Shown here: positions 7,505-17,416 of the stretch, piece after piece
How the letters are laid out: each line of letters begins with the position of its first letter
Position numbering within the stretch: the first letter of the stretch is position 1
DNA from: Veillonella sp. VA139
GTDB lineage: Bacteria; Bacillota; Negativicutes; Veillonellales; Veillonellaceae
Assembly (NCBI RefSeq): GCF_003992005.1
Contig: NZ_RQVL01000011.1
Location: 1-64,000, forward strand
DNA: 64,000 nucleotides
Reading direction: 5' to 3'
The notes under the pieces: model-generated
What the model was told of the DNA's origin: nothing
The model's database searches: none
Seen by the model: the letters and a program-made list of their open reading frames with translations, nothing else
Translations under genes and position numbers: made by a program

Positions 7505-9094
7505 TTATGCCTCTAATTTGGGAGCATGCAAAAATGTCACATCTGGATTTCGTTCTACCACCCAACCCATTTGCCATTCGTTGGAGATAAGAACTACAAG
7601 GCGTCCACGATTGTCTTTTACAATCATGGCATTGTCCATTCCTTTTAGACTGTTCACATCGACCTCGCCATCGATCCAGCGAGCTACACCGTATGGTAAG
7701 GAATTATTCACAAGATCAACACCGTATTCGTGTTTCAAACGGTATTGTAGTACTTCAAATTGAAGCATACCTACGGCACCGACCACGAAAGAATCCATGG
7801 AGTAGAGCGGTTCAAAGATTTGTACAGCCCCTTCTTGTGCTAGTTGCGTCATACCTTTCAAGAATTGTTTCCGTTTCATGGAATCTTTTGGTGTGACACG
7901 AGCAAAAAATTCTGGTGGGAACACAGGGAAGTCGCTGAAGGTTACTTTGTGATTGGATGCACATAAGCTATCACCTACGCCCATAGTACCTGCATCGAAG
8001 ACACCGATAATGTCTCCTGGATAGGCTTCATCAATGATGGTCCGTTCTGTGGCCAAGAATTGTTGCGGTTGCGACAAACGTAAAGTTTTGCCAGATTGTT
8101 GGTGAAGTACGTTCATGCCTTTTTCAAACTTACCAGAACAAATACGCATGAATACAATACGGTCATGGTGATTTGGATTCATGTTCGCTTGGATTTTAAA
8201 TACGAATGCAGAGAAGTCTTCTGATGTGGGTTCTACCGTTTCTTCACGAGCTACACGTGGGGCTGGCATAGGAGCGAGTTCCAAGAATTTTTCAAGGAAT
8301 GGTTTCACACCGAAGTTCGTCATAGCAGACCCGAAGAACATCGGTGTCAACTCACCAGCTTTTACTTTGTCTAAATCGAAAGCATCACCAGCCACATCGA
8401 GCAGTTCGATATCATCGATTAAGGATTGGTGCACTTCTTCTCCTAATAGGTCACGAAATGCTGGATCGTGTACATCACCTTTGGTGGAAGCCAGTTTCTT
8501 CTGACCATGGGATTCATCTTTCTCAAATAATTCTACAGTATTCGTTTCTCGGTCGTACACACCTTGGTATTCGCCGTTGATGCCCACAGGCCAGTTCATA
8601 GGAACTGCACGAATGCCGAGAGAGTTTTCAATTTCTTCCATCAAATCGAATGGATTGCGACCGAAGTGGTCAATTTTGTTGACGAAAGTAAAGATAGGAA
8701 TACCACGTTCTTTACAAACGGCGAATAATTTTTTCGTTTGTGCTTCCACACCTTTTGCCACGTCGATCAACATGACAGCGCTATCCGCTGCCATTAAGGT
8801 ACGGTATGTATCTTCAGAGAAGTCTTGGTGACCAGGGGTATCCAGGATGTTCACACGATGACCGTCATAATCAAATTGTAAGACAGAACTCGTCACGGAG
8901 ATACCACGTTGCTTTTCAATTTCCATCCAGTCAGATACGGCATACTTTTGAGTTTTTCTAGATTTAACAGATCCTGCTAAATGGATAGCACCACCGTATA
9001 GCAATAGTTTTTCCGTCAATGTTGTCTTACCCGCATCTGGGTGAGAAATGATGGCGAACGTGCGGCGCCGAGTTACTTCTTCTAAAAATGTCAT
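7505..9094 (-). CDS. prfC: Peptide chain release factor 3 (RF3)
   Basis: 529 residues, the usual RF3 length. The GTPase domain has P-loop SHPDAGKTTLTEK (about residues 17-29), switch motif RGISVTSSV, DTPGHQDF (G3) and NKIDHFGRNPFDL (G4). The NKIDHFGRNP and GVEAQT segments separate it from EF-G. It recycles RF1/RF2 from the ribosome after peptide release, using GTP. The start ATG 9094 follows AGAGGTGA on the minus strand. It is monocistronic, facing the deacetylase gene. Confidence 0.95.
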   Translation of the reverse strand: MTFLEEVTRRRTFAIISHPDAGKTTLTEKLLLYGGAIHLAGSVKSRKTQKYAVSDWMEIEKQRGISVTSSVLQFDYDGHRVNILDTPGHQDFSEDTYRTLMAADSAVMLIDVAKGVEAQTKKLFAVCKERGIPIFTFVNKIDHFGRNPFDLMEEIENSLGIRAVPMNWPVGINGEYQGVYDRETNTVELFEKDESHGQKKLASTKGDVHDPAFRDLLGEEVHQSLIDDIELLDVAGDAFDLDKVKAGELTPMFFGSAMTNFGVKPFLEKFLELAPMPAPRVAREETVEPTSEDFSAFVFKIQANMNPNHHDRIVFMRICSGKFEKGMNVLHQQSGKTLRLSQPQQFLATERTIIDEAYPGDIIGVFDAGTMGVGDSLCASNHKVTFSDFPVFPPEFFARVTPKDSMKRKQFLKGMTQLAQEGAVQIFEPLYSMDSFVVGAVGMLQFEVLQYRLKHEYGVDLVNNSLPYGVARWIDGEVDVNSLKGMDNAMIVKDNRGRLVVLISNEWQMGWVVERNPDVTFLHAPKLEA

Positions 9095-9712
9095 AATTCA
9101 CCTCTATTAATACATGTGTATGGTATATACTTTTATATCCATAAAATTATATACTATTTGAGCCCTCTCTGTATAGGATAGGATGATGAAAGTTGAGAAA
9201 TGTGGTTTACAGCTATGACTGACTTGTCCATGGGATTCTAACAATCTAGGTAAAAGTAGCACTCATAGGAAATTTTAGAGGAGTATGAAAGATTGTTGGA
9301 GAAGTATCTTTGTAAAAAGTGTTGTGGTTTAAAAAGGTGATGACACTATATCTGGATTGCATAAGATATGATATGCGGAGATCTAAATGAGTCTGAAAGG
9401 GTTGTAATAAAATAGTGCTTACAGTTTAATTATTGGGTGGAATCGTAGTATACTAAAGACAGTGTAAAATAATTTGTGTAAACATGTTTTGTTAATCTTG
9501 AAAAAAAGAACTAAACTTCTTTAAGATGTAAGTAGTAGAGTAATAATTAGAGAAAGAAGGTTCAGGTCTCATGATTAATATAAATTTATTAAATATACTA
9601 CAGGTGAATGCTCTTATAGTGAAAGTAGAAACTGGACACTTGTATAATATCGTTCAAAATAGTAATTAGTAATACATAGTTATAAACAGTAGTAGATAGG
9701 AAGAGGGGGCAT
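9095..9712. other. 618-bp intergenic region between divergent prfC and topB
   Basis: AT-rich and without a convincing gene. A possible topB promoter is TTTAAT then TATACT near 9431-9460 (18-base spacer). A 32-codon ORF (9571-9669) has no good ribosome binding site and I do not call it. The promoter of prfC should lie at 9100-9180 on the minus strand, where a TATAAT-like box is present without a clear -35. Confidence 0.4.
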
Positions 9713-12073
9713 ATGCGTTTATTTATTGCGGAAAAGCCTAGTGTAGGGCGAGAGTTAAGCCAAGTGTTACCGAACCCACAAAGTGCTAAGCGACATGATG
9801 GGTATATCGTACAAGGCGATGATGTCATAACTTGGGCCTTCGGTCATATGCTAGAACAAGTAGAGCCAGGTGATTATGATGAAAAATATAAATTTTGGAG
9901 ATTTGAATCTTTGCCAATTTTGCCCACATCTTGGAAATTAAAAGTAAAGTCATCCAGTGCGAAGCAGTTTAAGGTTATTAGTGGTTTAATCAAAAAAGCG
10001 ACGACCATTGTCAATGCAGGTGACCCGGATAGAGAAGGGCAATTGTTAATTGATGAAATGCTCGATTATTTGGGTAACACCAAACCAGTCGAGCGTATTC
10101 TACTCAATGCGCTAGATGAAAAATCTATGCATTACGCCTTGGAACATATGCAGGATAATAAGAAATACCAACCTTTAAAAGATTCCGCCTTAGCGCGATC
10201 TCGTGCGGATTGGTTGATGGGTATGAATTTATCTCGGGCCTATACGTTAGAGCAACAGCATTTAGGAAACAAAGTGACCTTTCCGATTGGTCGCGTAAAA
10301 ACCCCAACCTTGGCATTGGTAGTACGGAGAGAGCGAGAGCTACAAAACTTTGTGCCTGTAGAATATTACGTGTTGCAGGTACAATATGGTCATGAAAAAG
10401 GGGATTTTTGGGCGACTTGGAAACCGAATGATACGCAACAAGGATTAGACCCTGATGGGCATATGCTAGATCAGACTATTCTCAATGATTTGCGTGACCG
10501 TTTGATGCAATCACCAGAAGGTACAGTTTCTTTAGTGGAAAAGAAAAAGAAAAAAGAAGGACAACGGCTACCTTTTTCCTTATCATCACTACAAATTGTG
10601 GCTGGTAAATTATATAACTATACGCCACAGGAAGTATTGGACATCGCACAGAAACTATATGAGAAAAAATATACATCCTATCCCCGTTCAGACTGTGAAT
10701 ATTTGCCAGTGAACCAACTTTCAGATGGGAAAGCAATCCTGTCGAACTTGGTCAATATGGGCCATAAGGAATTAGCTACATGGGCAAAGGATAGTAATCC
10801 AACCATTAAAAGCCGGGCCTGGAATGACAGTAAGGTGACAGCCCATCATGCCATTATTCCAACCACTGTACGGTGCCCATTACATACCTTATCAAAAGGG
10901 GAGCAACATATTTATTTCCTCATCGCTCAAGCCTATATAGCACAATTTTACCCAGAGCATGTGTATGAGCATACTCGCATCGAAGTAACTCACCAAGAGG
11001 AACTGTTTACCACAACGGGACGTGTCGTTATCGATTTGGGATGGAAAGCATTATATAAAAAGGTGAAATCTACGGAAGAATCACAAGAAAACCAAGAAGA
11101 TGAAGAAAAGTCCTTGCCGCCTGTACGTAAAGGGGATACTGTAACGGCGAATGATAGCAAGGTGGATCAACGGAAAACAAAGCCGCCAAGCCGTTTTACT
11201 TCTGCAACTTTGGTGCAGGCAATGAAGGAAATTCACAAATATGTAAAAGATGAAGAGTTAAAAAAACAATTAAAAGATGTGTCGGGTATCGGCACAGAGG
11301 CCACACGGGCTACGATTATTGAAGATTTAATCCATAATAAGAAAAACCCTTTCCTCAAAGAAGAGGGAAAAAAGAAAACTTTAATTCCTACAGAGTCTGC
11401 CTATGCCTTGGTAGATGCATTGCCAGATTCCTTGCTGTACCCTGATGCGACGGCACAGTGGGAAGAGCGCTTAGCAAAAATGAGCGAAGGAACTGAAAAA
11501 ATCGATGTGTTTTTAGAAGACCAAACAAAATTCGTTGTACAACTGATTGAGGATGTTAAACAGCGGGTGGGGAATACACCTAAGGTGGCCATGCCAGAGT
11601 CAGGCGGAAAAGGAAGCGGTGCCAAACGACCCCCTTCTATGGCACAATCAACAGGTCGTTCCTGTCCTAAATGCAAAACAGGGGAATTGCTCCTACGGAA
11701 AGGAAAGTTTGGAGAGTTTTATGGATGTTCTGGGTTTCCAACATGCAAATATACGGAAAACGTATCATCTTCTAAGGAAAATCTGTCAGGAGCAAGTGCC
11801 TCAAGAGCTACCAAGGGAAATACGTCATCAATGTCTAACGTGGTGATTCCACAAAGACCGAGGGAAGAGATAATACCTCCGCCACCAGTGTTGGATGGAA
11901 AAGTATTGGATGATACGCATAAGGAATATACATGCCCACGATGTAAAAAAGGATACCTTGTACAGTATGAATCACAGCCTGAACCAGTGTGGAAATGTAG
12001 TGAAGGTCAAGCTTGTCGCACAAGTTGTGCAGATGTAGATGGGAAACCTGCGATTTATGCGAATCGTAAGTAA
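9713..12073 (+). CDS. topB: DNA topoisomerase III (type IA)
   Basis: 786 residues. The Toprim domain is at the N terminus (MRLFIAEKPSVGRELS, acidic NAGDPDREGQ near 100-115). The catalytic Tyr is Y323 in YTSYPRSDCEYL. The central arch carries GIGTEATRATII. Two C-terminal zinc ribbons are visible: SCPKCKTGELLLRKGKFGEF with a second Cys pair, and CPRCKKGYL with two later Cys. It passes single strands to decatenate DNA. Start ATG 9713 follows GAAGAGGGGG. It is longer than E. coli TopB (about 650) because of the zinc ribbons, as is common for Firmicute TopB-like enzymes. Confidence 0.93.
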   Translation: MRLFIAEKPSVGRELSQVLPNPQSAKRHDGYIVQGDDVITWAFGHMLEQVEPGDYDEKYKFWRFESLPILPTSWKLKVKSSSAKQFKVISGLIKKATTIVNAGDPDREGQLLIDEMLDYLGNTKPVERILLNALDEKSMHYALEHMQDNKKYQPLKDSALARSRADWLMGMNLSRAYTLEQQHLGNKVTFPIGRVKTPTLALVVRRERELQNFVPVEYYVLQVQYGHEKGDFWATWKPNDTQQGLDPDGHMLDQTILNDLRDRLMQSPEGTVSLVEKKKKKEGQRLPFSLSSLQIVAGKLYNYTPQEVLDIAQKLYEKKYTSYPRSDCEYLPVNQLSDGKAILSNLVNMGHKELATWAKDSNPTIKSRAWNDSKVTAHHAIIPTTVRCPLHTLSKGEQHIYFLIAQAYIAQFYPEHVYEHTRIEVTHQEELFTTTGRVVIDLGWKALYKKVKSTEESQENQEDEEKSLPPVRKGDTVTANDSKVDQRKTKPPSRFTSATLVQAMKEIHKYVKDEELKKQLKDVSGIGTEATRATIIEDLIHNKKNPFLKEEGKKKTLIPTESAYALVDALPDSLLYPDATAQWEERLAKMSEGTEKIDVFLEDQTKFVVQLIEDVKQRVGNTPKVAMPESGGKGSGAKRPPSMAQSTGRSCPKCKTGELLLRKGKFGEFYGCSGFPTCKYTENVSSSKENLSGASASRATKGNTSSMSNVVIPQRPREEIIPPPPVLDGKVLDDTHKEYTCPRCKKGYLVQYESQPEPVWKCSEGQACRTSCADVDGKPAIYANRK

Positions 12074-12136
12074 CTACATGTATTTGGCATAGTGGGTATA
12101 TCAATACAAGGGACACCCTTTTACTGAATAGAAAAT

Positions 12137-12186
12137 AAAAATAGAGGAAAGTTGATATATTTCTGTCAACTTTCCTCTATTTTATT
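12137..12186. terminator. Bidirectional terminator between topB and the DEAD-box helicase gene
   Basis: AAAATAGAGGAAAGTTGA pairs with TCAACTTTCCTCTATTTT. The core is the same as in the 7276-7319 terminator, although the outer arms differ in a paired way. Confidence 0.88.
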
Positions 12187-12297
12187 TGTAGCTTGTTACT
12201 GTCCTTCTATTGGGGCAGTTTAGTGATAGCCTTTTAAAAATATGCTGTTAAGCAAGGGACCTATTTCTTAGAAAATCCGTCCTCCCGCATTAGAAGT

Positions 12298-13596
12298 TTA
12301 TCGCTTACCTCGACTACGTCCACTAGATCCACTAGATTTTGCACGGCGTACTCGTGTGTTAGCACCTTTATGACCACGAGCTTTATGCGCTTTTGCTTTC
12401 GTCGCTTGGTAGGTACTTTTAATTTTTGGTTTCTTGTTAGCAGTTTCCTTTTTAGGTGCTAAGCCAGACCCCTTTGTTTTGACTTGACCATCCTTTGTAT
12501 ATTTCGTTAGTGTAGCTTGGATGGATCGTTCGATGCGGCGTACCCAAATTTCTTCAGCTGGCGTAGCAAAGGTTACGGCAACACCAGTGGAGCCAGCACG
12601 ACCTGTACGACCAATACGATGGATGTAGTAATCCATGTCATGGGGTACATCGAAGTTGTATACATGGCTAACCCCTTCTATGTCGATACCGCGAGCGGCA
12701 ATATCGGTAGCCACCAGGATGGGTGGGTTACCTTTAGCAAATTCTTTCAACACTTGTGTACGTCGACCTTGTGTCATGTCACCATGAATTTCCCCAAGCT
12801 CCACACCTTTACGAGCTAAATCGTAAGCCAATTTAATGGCCCCTTCTTTTGTATTACAGAATACGATAGCTAGATATGGATTGTCTGCTTCTAACATTGC
12901 TACAAGACGGTTTACTTTGTCTTGCTCTTCCATCATGTATACTTTTTGTTCGATGGTGTCGAGTGTAATGTTTTCTCCTTGGACAGTGACGGACATCGGT
13001 TTTTGCATGTAGGCTTTTGCCAAATTACGAATCTTATCAGGGATGGTGGCAGAGAACATTAATAATTGACGTTTACCATCAGTGCCACTAATAAGCTTTT
13101 CTATATCTGGTAAGAATCCCATATGAAGCATTTGGTCCGCTTCGTCCAATACAACACGGCGGATGGAGTTCAAGTGTAAAGTACCACGATTAACGTGATC
13201 TAGCAATCGACCAGGTGTACCGATGATGACATGAGGACGGCGACCTAGCTTTTTCAATTGGCCCTCGATGGTTCTGCCACCGATGAGAGGTAACACATCG
13301 ACACCCAGAATGGCACCTAAGTGGCGTGCTTCCTCTGCAATTTGTTGGATAAGCTCACGAGTAGGGGCGATAATGAGGGCTTGCTCCTGTTGTACATCTA
13401 CGTGGATGCGTTGCAATAATGGCAATAAGAACGCCAAGGTTTTCCCGGTTCCTGTCTGAGCTTTGGCGATGACATCTTGCCCTTTGAATATAAAGGGGAT
13501 GGATTTTTCTTGAATCGGTGTCGGTTCTTTCACCCCCACCTTTTGTAATGCTTGTATGAGTTCATGTACGATGCCTAAGGATTGAAATGATTTCAT
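12298..13596 (-). CDS. DEAD-box ATP-dependent RNA helicase
   Basis: 432 residues. The helicase motifs run in order: Q motif (EPTPIQEKSIP), AQTGTGKT (Walker A, about 46-53), PTRELIQQ, TPGRLLDH, VLDEADQM (about 150-157), SATIP, then ARGIDIEGV and HRIGRTGRAG in the second RecA fold. The C-terminal 75 residues are a basic, low-complexity tail (Lys, Arg, Ser, Gly) likely to hold RNA, as in RhlE/CshA-type proteins. It unwinds short RNA duplexes in ribosome assembly or decay. It is convergent with topB and divergent from feoA. Confidence 0.93.
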   Translation of the reverse strand: MKSFQSLGIVHELIQALQKVGVKEPTPIQEKSIPFIFKGQDVIAKAQTGTGKTLAFLLPLLQRIHVDVQQEQALIIAPTRELIQQIAEEARHLGAILGVDVLPLIGGRTIEGQLKKLGRRPHVIIGTPGRLLDHVNRGTLHLNSIRRVVLDEADQMLHMGFLPDIEKLISGTDGKRQLLMFSATIPDKIRNLAKAYMQKPMSVTVQGENITLDTIEQKVYMMEEQDKVNRLVAMLEADNPYLAIVFCNTKEGAIKLAYDLARKGVELGEIHGDMTQGRRTQVLKEFAKGNPPILVATDIAARGIDIEGVSHVYNFDVPHDMDYYIHRIGRTGRAGSTGVAVTFATPAEEIWVRRIERSIQATLTKYTKDGQVKTKGSGLAPKKETANKKPKIKSTYQATKAKAHKARGHKGANTRVRRAKSSGSSGRSRGKR

Positions 13597-14054
13597 AATA
13601 TATCTCCGTTTCTAAATGACTTAATGATTTTATTATATCATAACTTCCACATAGGTGGGCCTGTGAAAGTTCTTTCACATAGGAAAGTAATACTATGAAA
13701 TAGATGGTCTAGTTGTAAGTAAATGGGGACCAGTTAAGAGAAGTAAGCCACAGCATATGCTATAAAATATAAGGTTTAGAGAATAGATAATGAGAAACAT
13801 ATAGTTTATATATAATTATTATTTGTATAACGAAATTGATAATAACAAAAAGGTATACAGAGTATATGCCTATAGAATAATGTATTCATTAAGTGTGACA
13901 CTTGATAAAAATAGATTTATAATTTTACGAAAAGATGAAAATAAAATGAGATTCTTTATTGATAATTTTTTATAATATGCTATAATGTAAATGTTATTCA
14001 TATATCTATATATGATAGGTTTGGTTGTTATGTTTTATATGTAGGAGGTGTACT
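13597..14054. other. 458-bp divergent intergenic region upstream of feoAB
   Basis: Very AT-rich, no gene seen. It holds the promoter of the helicase gene (minus strand) and the feo promoter at 13959-13986. GATAAT-like half-sites at about 13787 and 13841 recall pieces of Fur boxes, but none makes a full palindrome. Confidence 0.45.
13959..13986 (+). promoter_or_regulatory. feoAB promoter, with a partial Fur-like site
   Basis: TTGATA (13959-13964), 16-base spacer, TATAAT (13981-13986), about 70 bases before feoA. The -35/spacer sequence TGATAATTTTTTATAA half-matches the Fur consensus TGATAATNATTATCA, so iron repression is plausible but not shown. Confidence 0.65.
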
Positions 14055-14285
14055 ATGGTTAAGAAACTATCCGAGATGAAGCCAGGTGAAGTTGGTACTG
14101 TTGTAGCTATCAATGGATTTGGCAACATCAAGCATCGCTTGGTGGACATGGGTGTTGTACCAGGCACAGCAGTGCGCGTTATGAAGTATGCGCCATTGGC
14201 AGACCCAGTGGAAATCAAAGTGAAAAACTTCGAGTTGTCACTACGCGTAAGTGAAGCACAAATGATTGATATTGAAGTCCAATAA
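14055..14285 (+). CDS. feoA: Ferrous iron transport protein A (FeoA)
   Basis: 76 residues from ATG 14055 behind TAGGAGGTG; an upstream in-frame Met (14025) lacks such a site. It is a single SH3-like FeoA domain: LSEMKPGEVGTVVAI, then HRLVDMGVVPGTAVRVMKYAPLADP and LRVSEAQMIDI. FeoA is a small cytoplasmic partner needed for FeoB activity. feoB begins 14 bases after its stop, in the same transcript. Confidence 0.95.
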   Translation: MVKKLSEMKPGEVGTVVAINGFGNIKHRLVDMGVVPGTAVRVMKYAPLADPVEIKVKNFELSLRVSEAQMIDIEVQ

Positions 14286-14299
14286 GGAGAATTGCTAAG

Positions 14300-16696
14300 A
14301 TGGCAGACAACACACATACCAAGATTCAGGTTGCTTTAGCGGGTAACCCTAACTGTGGTAAAACAAGTATTTTTAACAATATGACGGGATCCCGTCAACA
14401 CGTAGGTAACTACGCAGGTGTTACAGTAGAGAAAAAAGTTGGGGAAACGAAAATCGATGGTCATGACATTGAAATCATCGACTTACCAGGTACGTATTCC
14501 TTAACAGCACGTTCTCTCGATGAATTGGCAGCACGTAACGTTATCATCAATGAAAACCCAGAATTGATTGCCAATGTAGTGGATGCGTCCAATCTAGAAC
14601 GTAACCTGTACTTAACAGCACAATTAATTGAACTAGAACAACCATTGCTACTTGTTTTGAACATGGTAGACGTGGCAAAAGAAATGGGTTTAAAGTTCAA
14701 TAATAAAAAATTAGAAGAATTAACAGGTTCCACAGTAGTAGAAACTATCGGCCGTGTTAATAAAGGTACAGAAGATGCACTACGTGGCATTGTGAAAGTA
14801 TCTAAAGAACGTAAAATCCCTAATGTTCGCGTTAACTATGGTGAAGTATTAGAGCCAGCTATTGCAGAATTAGAAGCGGAAGTAGCGAAACTTGACACTG
14901 GTCGTTATCCACATCGCTGGGTAGCTATCAAGTTATTAGAACAAGATACAGATATCTTAGAAAAAGTACAAGAATTAGACAAATCTGGTGTGGTGCTTAG
15001 CAAAGCAGAAGCATTGCGCACAGAATTGAACAAATCTGTTGATATGGATATCGTATTCCAAGAATATCGTCACCGTTTTGCAGTAGACGTATTCAACGGC
15101 GTACTAGAAGTAGTGCCTGAACATAAAGATACAAAATCCGACAACATCGATAAAATCTTAACGAATCGTTGGTTAGGGATTCCTATCTTCTTATGCATCA
15201 TGTGGGTTATGTTCTACTTAGTTATCAACATAGCAGAATATCCTAAAGGATGGTTGGACAGTGCTTTCAAATTATTAACAGATTTCATCGGAGCTAATTT
15301 AGAAGATGGATTGTTAAAATCCTTGTTGAATGACGGTATCATCGGTGGTGTAGGGGCTGTTATTAGCTTTATCCCTCACATCGTTCTATTATTCGTTTCT
15401 ATTTCCTTCTTAGAAGATACTGGTTACATGGCTCGTGCGGCATTCGTTATCGACCGTGTGATGCGTGGTGTAGGTTTACATGGTAAATCTTTCATCCCTA
15501 TGTTATTGGGCTTTGGTTGTAACGTGCCATCCATCATGGGTGCTCGTATCCTTGACAACCCAAGAGACCGTATGATTACGATCTTAGTATCTCCATTTAT
15601 GAGTTGTAGTGCTCGTTTACCAGTATATACATTATTAGCATCAGCATTCTTCCCACCAGAAGATGCACCAACGATCTTGTTAGGTATCTATACATTGGGT
15701 ATCGTCGTAGCTGTTGTAACTGCAAAAGTACTTCGTACGTATGTATTTAAAGGTGAAGCAGAACCATTCGTAATGGAAATGCCTCCATACCATATGCCAA
15801 CACTTCGTTCCGTAGGTATTCATATGTGGGAACGTTCCGTAATGTACCTTAAAAAAGCAGGTACATTCATCTTGGCAGCGTCTATTCTTATTTGGTTCTT
15901 AACTTCTTTCCCACAAGACGTAGAATACTCTCAAGACTATGATGCAGCTCGCGAACAAGTGACAATGACACATGCTCAGATGGCAGATGATATTTTAGTG
16001 AATGCTATGTTGGTAACAGAAGAACAACAAGCAGATGCGAATGATATCTTAGGTCAAATGCTTGCCCTAGACGAAGAGCATAAAGATGACCCTCCAGCTG
16101 CAGAAGAAGCTACAGCAGAAGATACAACACAAGATGGTGCTGAAGCAGCTGAAGTAGAAGCTGTAGAAGAGCCAGCATACTTTGAAGAATTAAAAGCTGA
16201 AGAGTTATATCCAGTGGCTTGGGCTTTATATGTAAACCATAAAGCAGAAGAAGATGAAATCAAAGAAATAGATCTTCAACAAGGTAAAGAAAAAATTGAA
16301 CAATCCTATGCAGCTGAATTAGGACGTTTTATTCAACCTGTGATGGAACCGCTTGGATTTAACTGGCGTGTGAATATTGCCGTAATAGCCGCGGTAGCAG
16401 CGAAAGAAGTAATGGTAAGTACATTAGGTACTATTTACGCGATCGAAGCAAGTGATGCAGATTCTAAATCCTTGGAAGAATTCTTGTCTACTGATCCAGA
16501 CTTCACACCGGCCATCGGTTTAGGCTTGATGGTATTCGCCTTGCTATATTTACCATGCTTGGCGACTATGGCTGTATTAAAACGTGAAACTGACTCCTGG
16601 AAATGGTTCGGTGCCGTATTTGCTTACACTAGTATCTTAGCTTGGGTAGGTGCGTACATCGCAGTTCATATTGGTCGTGCCTTGGGATTGGGCTAA
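14300..16696 (+). CDS. feoB: Ferrous iron transporter FeoB with an acidic loop insertion
   Basis: 798 residues. The N-terminal GTPase domain has GNPNCGKTSIFN (about 15-26), DLPGTYSL and NMVD, followed by a helical linker (to about 280). The membrane part carries the paired gate regions (GFGCNVPSIMGAR, SPFMSCSARLPVY) and a second half ending in PCLATM. It imports Fe2+ across the inner membrane. Unusual: between two late membrane segments (about residues 550-670) there is a long, Ala/Glu-rich insertion (PPAAEEATAED..., AEVEAVEEP) before the conserved PLGFNWRVNIA. Start ATG 14300 follows AAGGAG. Confidence 0.95.
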   Translation: MADNTHTKIQVALAGNPNCGKTSIFNNMTGSRQHVGNYAGVTVEKKVGETKIDGHDIEIIDLPGTYSLTARSLDELAARNVIINENPELIANVVDASNLERNLYLTAQLIELEQPLLLVLNMVDVAKEMGLKFNNKKLEELTGSTVVETIGRVNKGTEDALRGIVKVSKERKIPNVRVNYGEVLEPAIAELEAEVAKLDTGRYPHRWVAIKLLEQDTDILEKVQELDKSGVVLSKAEALRTELNKSVDMDIVFQEYRHRFAVDVFNGVLEVVPEHKDTKSDNIDKILTNRWLGIPIFLCIMWVMFYLVINIAEYPKGWLDSAFKLLTDFIGANLEDGLLKSLLNDGIIGGVGAVISFIPHIVLLFVSISFLEDTGYMARAAFVIDRVMRGVGLHGKSFIPMLLGFGCNVPSIMGARILDNPRDRMITILVSPFMSCSARLPVYTLLASAFFPPEDAPTILLGIYTLGIVVAVVTAKVLRTYVFKGEAEPFVMEMPPYHMPTLRSVGIHMWERSVMYLKKAGTFILAASILIWFLTSFPQDVEYSQDYDAAREQVTMTHAQMADDILVNAMLVTEEQQADANDILGQMLALDEEHKDDPPAAEEATAEDTTQDGAEAAEVEAVEEPAYFEELKAEELYPVAWALYVNHKAEEDEIKEIDLQQGKEKIEQSYAAELGRFIQPVMEPLGFNWRVNIAVIAAVAAKEVMVSTLGTIYAIEASDADSKSLEEFLSTDPDFTPAIGLGLMVFALLYLPCLATMAVLKRETDSWKWFGAVFAYTSILAWVGAYIAVHIGRALGLG

Positions 16697-16837
16697 TCAA
16701 TATTGATAGTAAACAAACAATATAATTGAGATTGAGAAAAATTTTATTTCAAAAATTCATTGATATTATGCAGTTTGTTGCATTCGCAAAATAATTTTTA
16801 TAAAGTACTTGAAAATGAGAAGGAGATAGTGTATACT

Positions 16838-17026
16838 ATGGATAGTGTTATTGTATACGCAATTGGTTTACTAGCTGTTCTCTATGTTGCATACCGAGTA
16901 TATAAAAGCGCAACAAGCGCAGGCGGTTGTGGCGGCGGATGCGGCGGAGGATGTGGTTCCTCTTCTGAATCCGAATCAGGGTGCGGCTGTGGCTGTGGTA
17001 GTCACGAAGAACAAGCTGAAAAGTAA
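16838..17026 (+). CDS. FeoB-associated Cys-rich membrane protein
   Basis: 62 residues starting at ATG 16838 behind GAAGGAGA; an earlier in-frame Met (16760) is not preceded by a ribosome binding site. One membrane helix (VIVYAIGLLAVLYVAYRVY) is followed by a Gly/Cys tail with repeated GGCGGGCGGGCG and GCGCGCG, eight Cys in all. This matches the small proteins encoded beside feoB in many Firmicutes. It probably binds iron or supports FeoB at the membrane; mechanism is not settled. It ends the feo transcript at a terminator. Confidence 0.9.
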   Translation: MDSVIVYAIGLLAVLYVAYRVYKSATSAGGCGGGCGGGCGSSSESESGCGCGCGSHEEQAEK

Positions 17027-17050
17027 CTAATTCGATACCATAAGTTTGGT

Positions 17051-17086
17051 AAGAGGGGACTCGATAACACGGCCCCCTCTTATCTT
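17051..17086 (+). terminator. Terminator of the feo operon
   Basis: AAGAGGGG (17051-17058) pairs with CCCCTCTT (17074-17081), followed by a T-rich run. It separates feo from the P-type ATPase pair. Confidence 0.75.
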
Positions 17087-17152
17087 TATAATTTTTAATT
17101 GTATTATATTATCATGTATTAATGTGACAGAGTTCACAGAAAGGAACTAACA

Positions 17153-17413
17153 ATGTTCAACGTAAAAAAAGAAACTTTAAGAGACGCTAATGTATTCGCA
17201 GCTGGTTTAGCTTTAGGCACAGTAGGTGTAAAAGTGTTAACTTCCAAAGACGCTCGCAAAGTATATGCTAATGTAGTAGCAGCTGGCCTTCGTGCAAAAG
17301 ACAGCATCTTAAAAACAACTGAAAAATTACAAGCTTCCACTGGCAGCATCTTGGCTGAAGCACAAGAAATCAACGAAACTCGTGACGAAGAAGTGTTAAC
17401 AGAAGGTAAATAA
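17153..17413 (+). CDS. DUF6110-like small protein paired with the metal ATPase
   Basis: 86 residues, start ATG 17153 behind GAAAGGAAC. It has an N-terminal hydrophobic segment with Gly/Ala (VFAAGLALGTVGVKVL) followed by a basic and then acidic helix, and no Cys or His. Small proteins of this type commonly precede a P1B-type ATPase gene in Firmicutes; the ATPase starts only 3 bases after this stop. It may be an accessory or regulatory subunit of the pump. Function unproven. Confidence 0.7.
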   Translation: MFNVKKETLRDANVFAAGLALGTVGVKVLTSKDARKVYANVVAAGLRAKDSILKTTEKLQASTGSILAEAQEINETRDEEVLTEGK

Positions 17414-17416
17414 TTC

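Noticed and set aside
9571-9669. 32-codon ORF upstream of topB
   Set aside because: No well-placed ribosome binding site and AT-driven composition; kept only as a remark.
13830-13850. Fur box before feoA
   Set aside because: Only a half-site (TTGATAATAAC) is present; the second half does not match.
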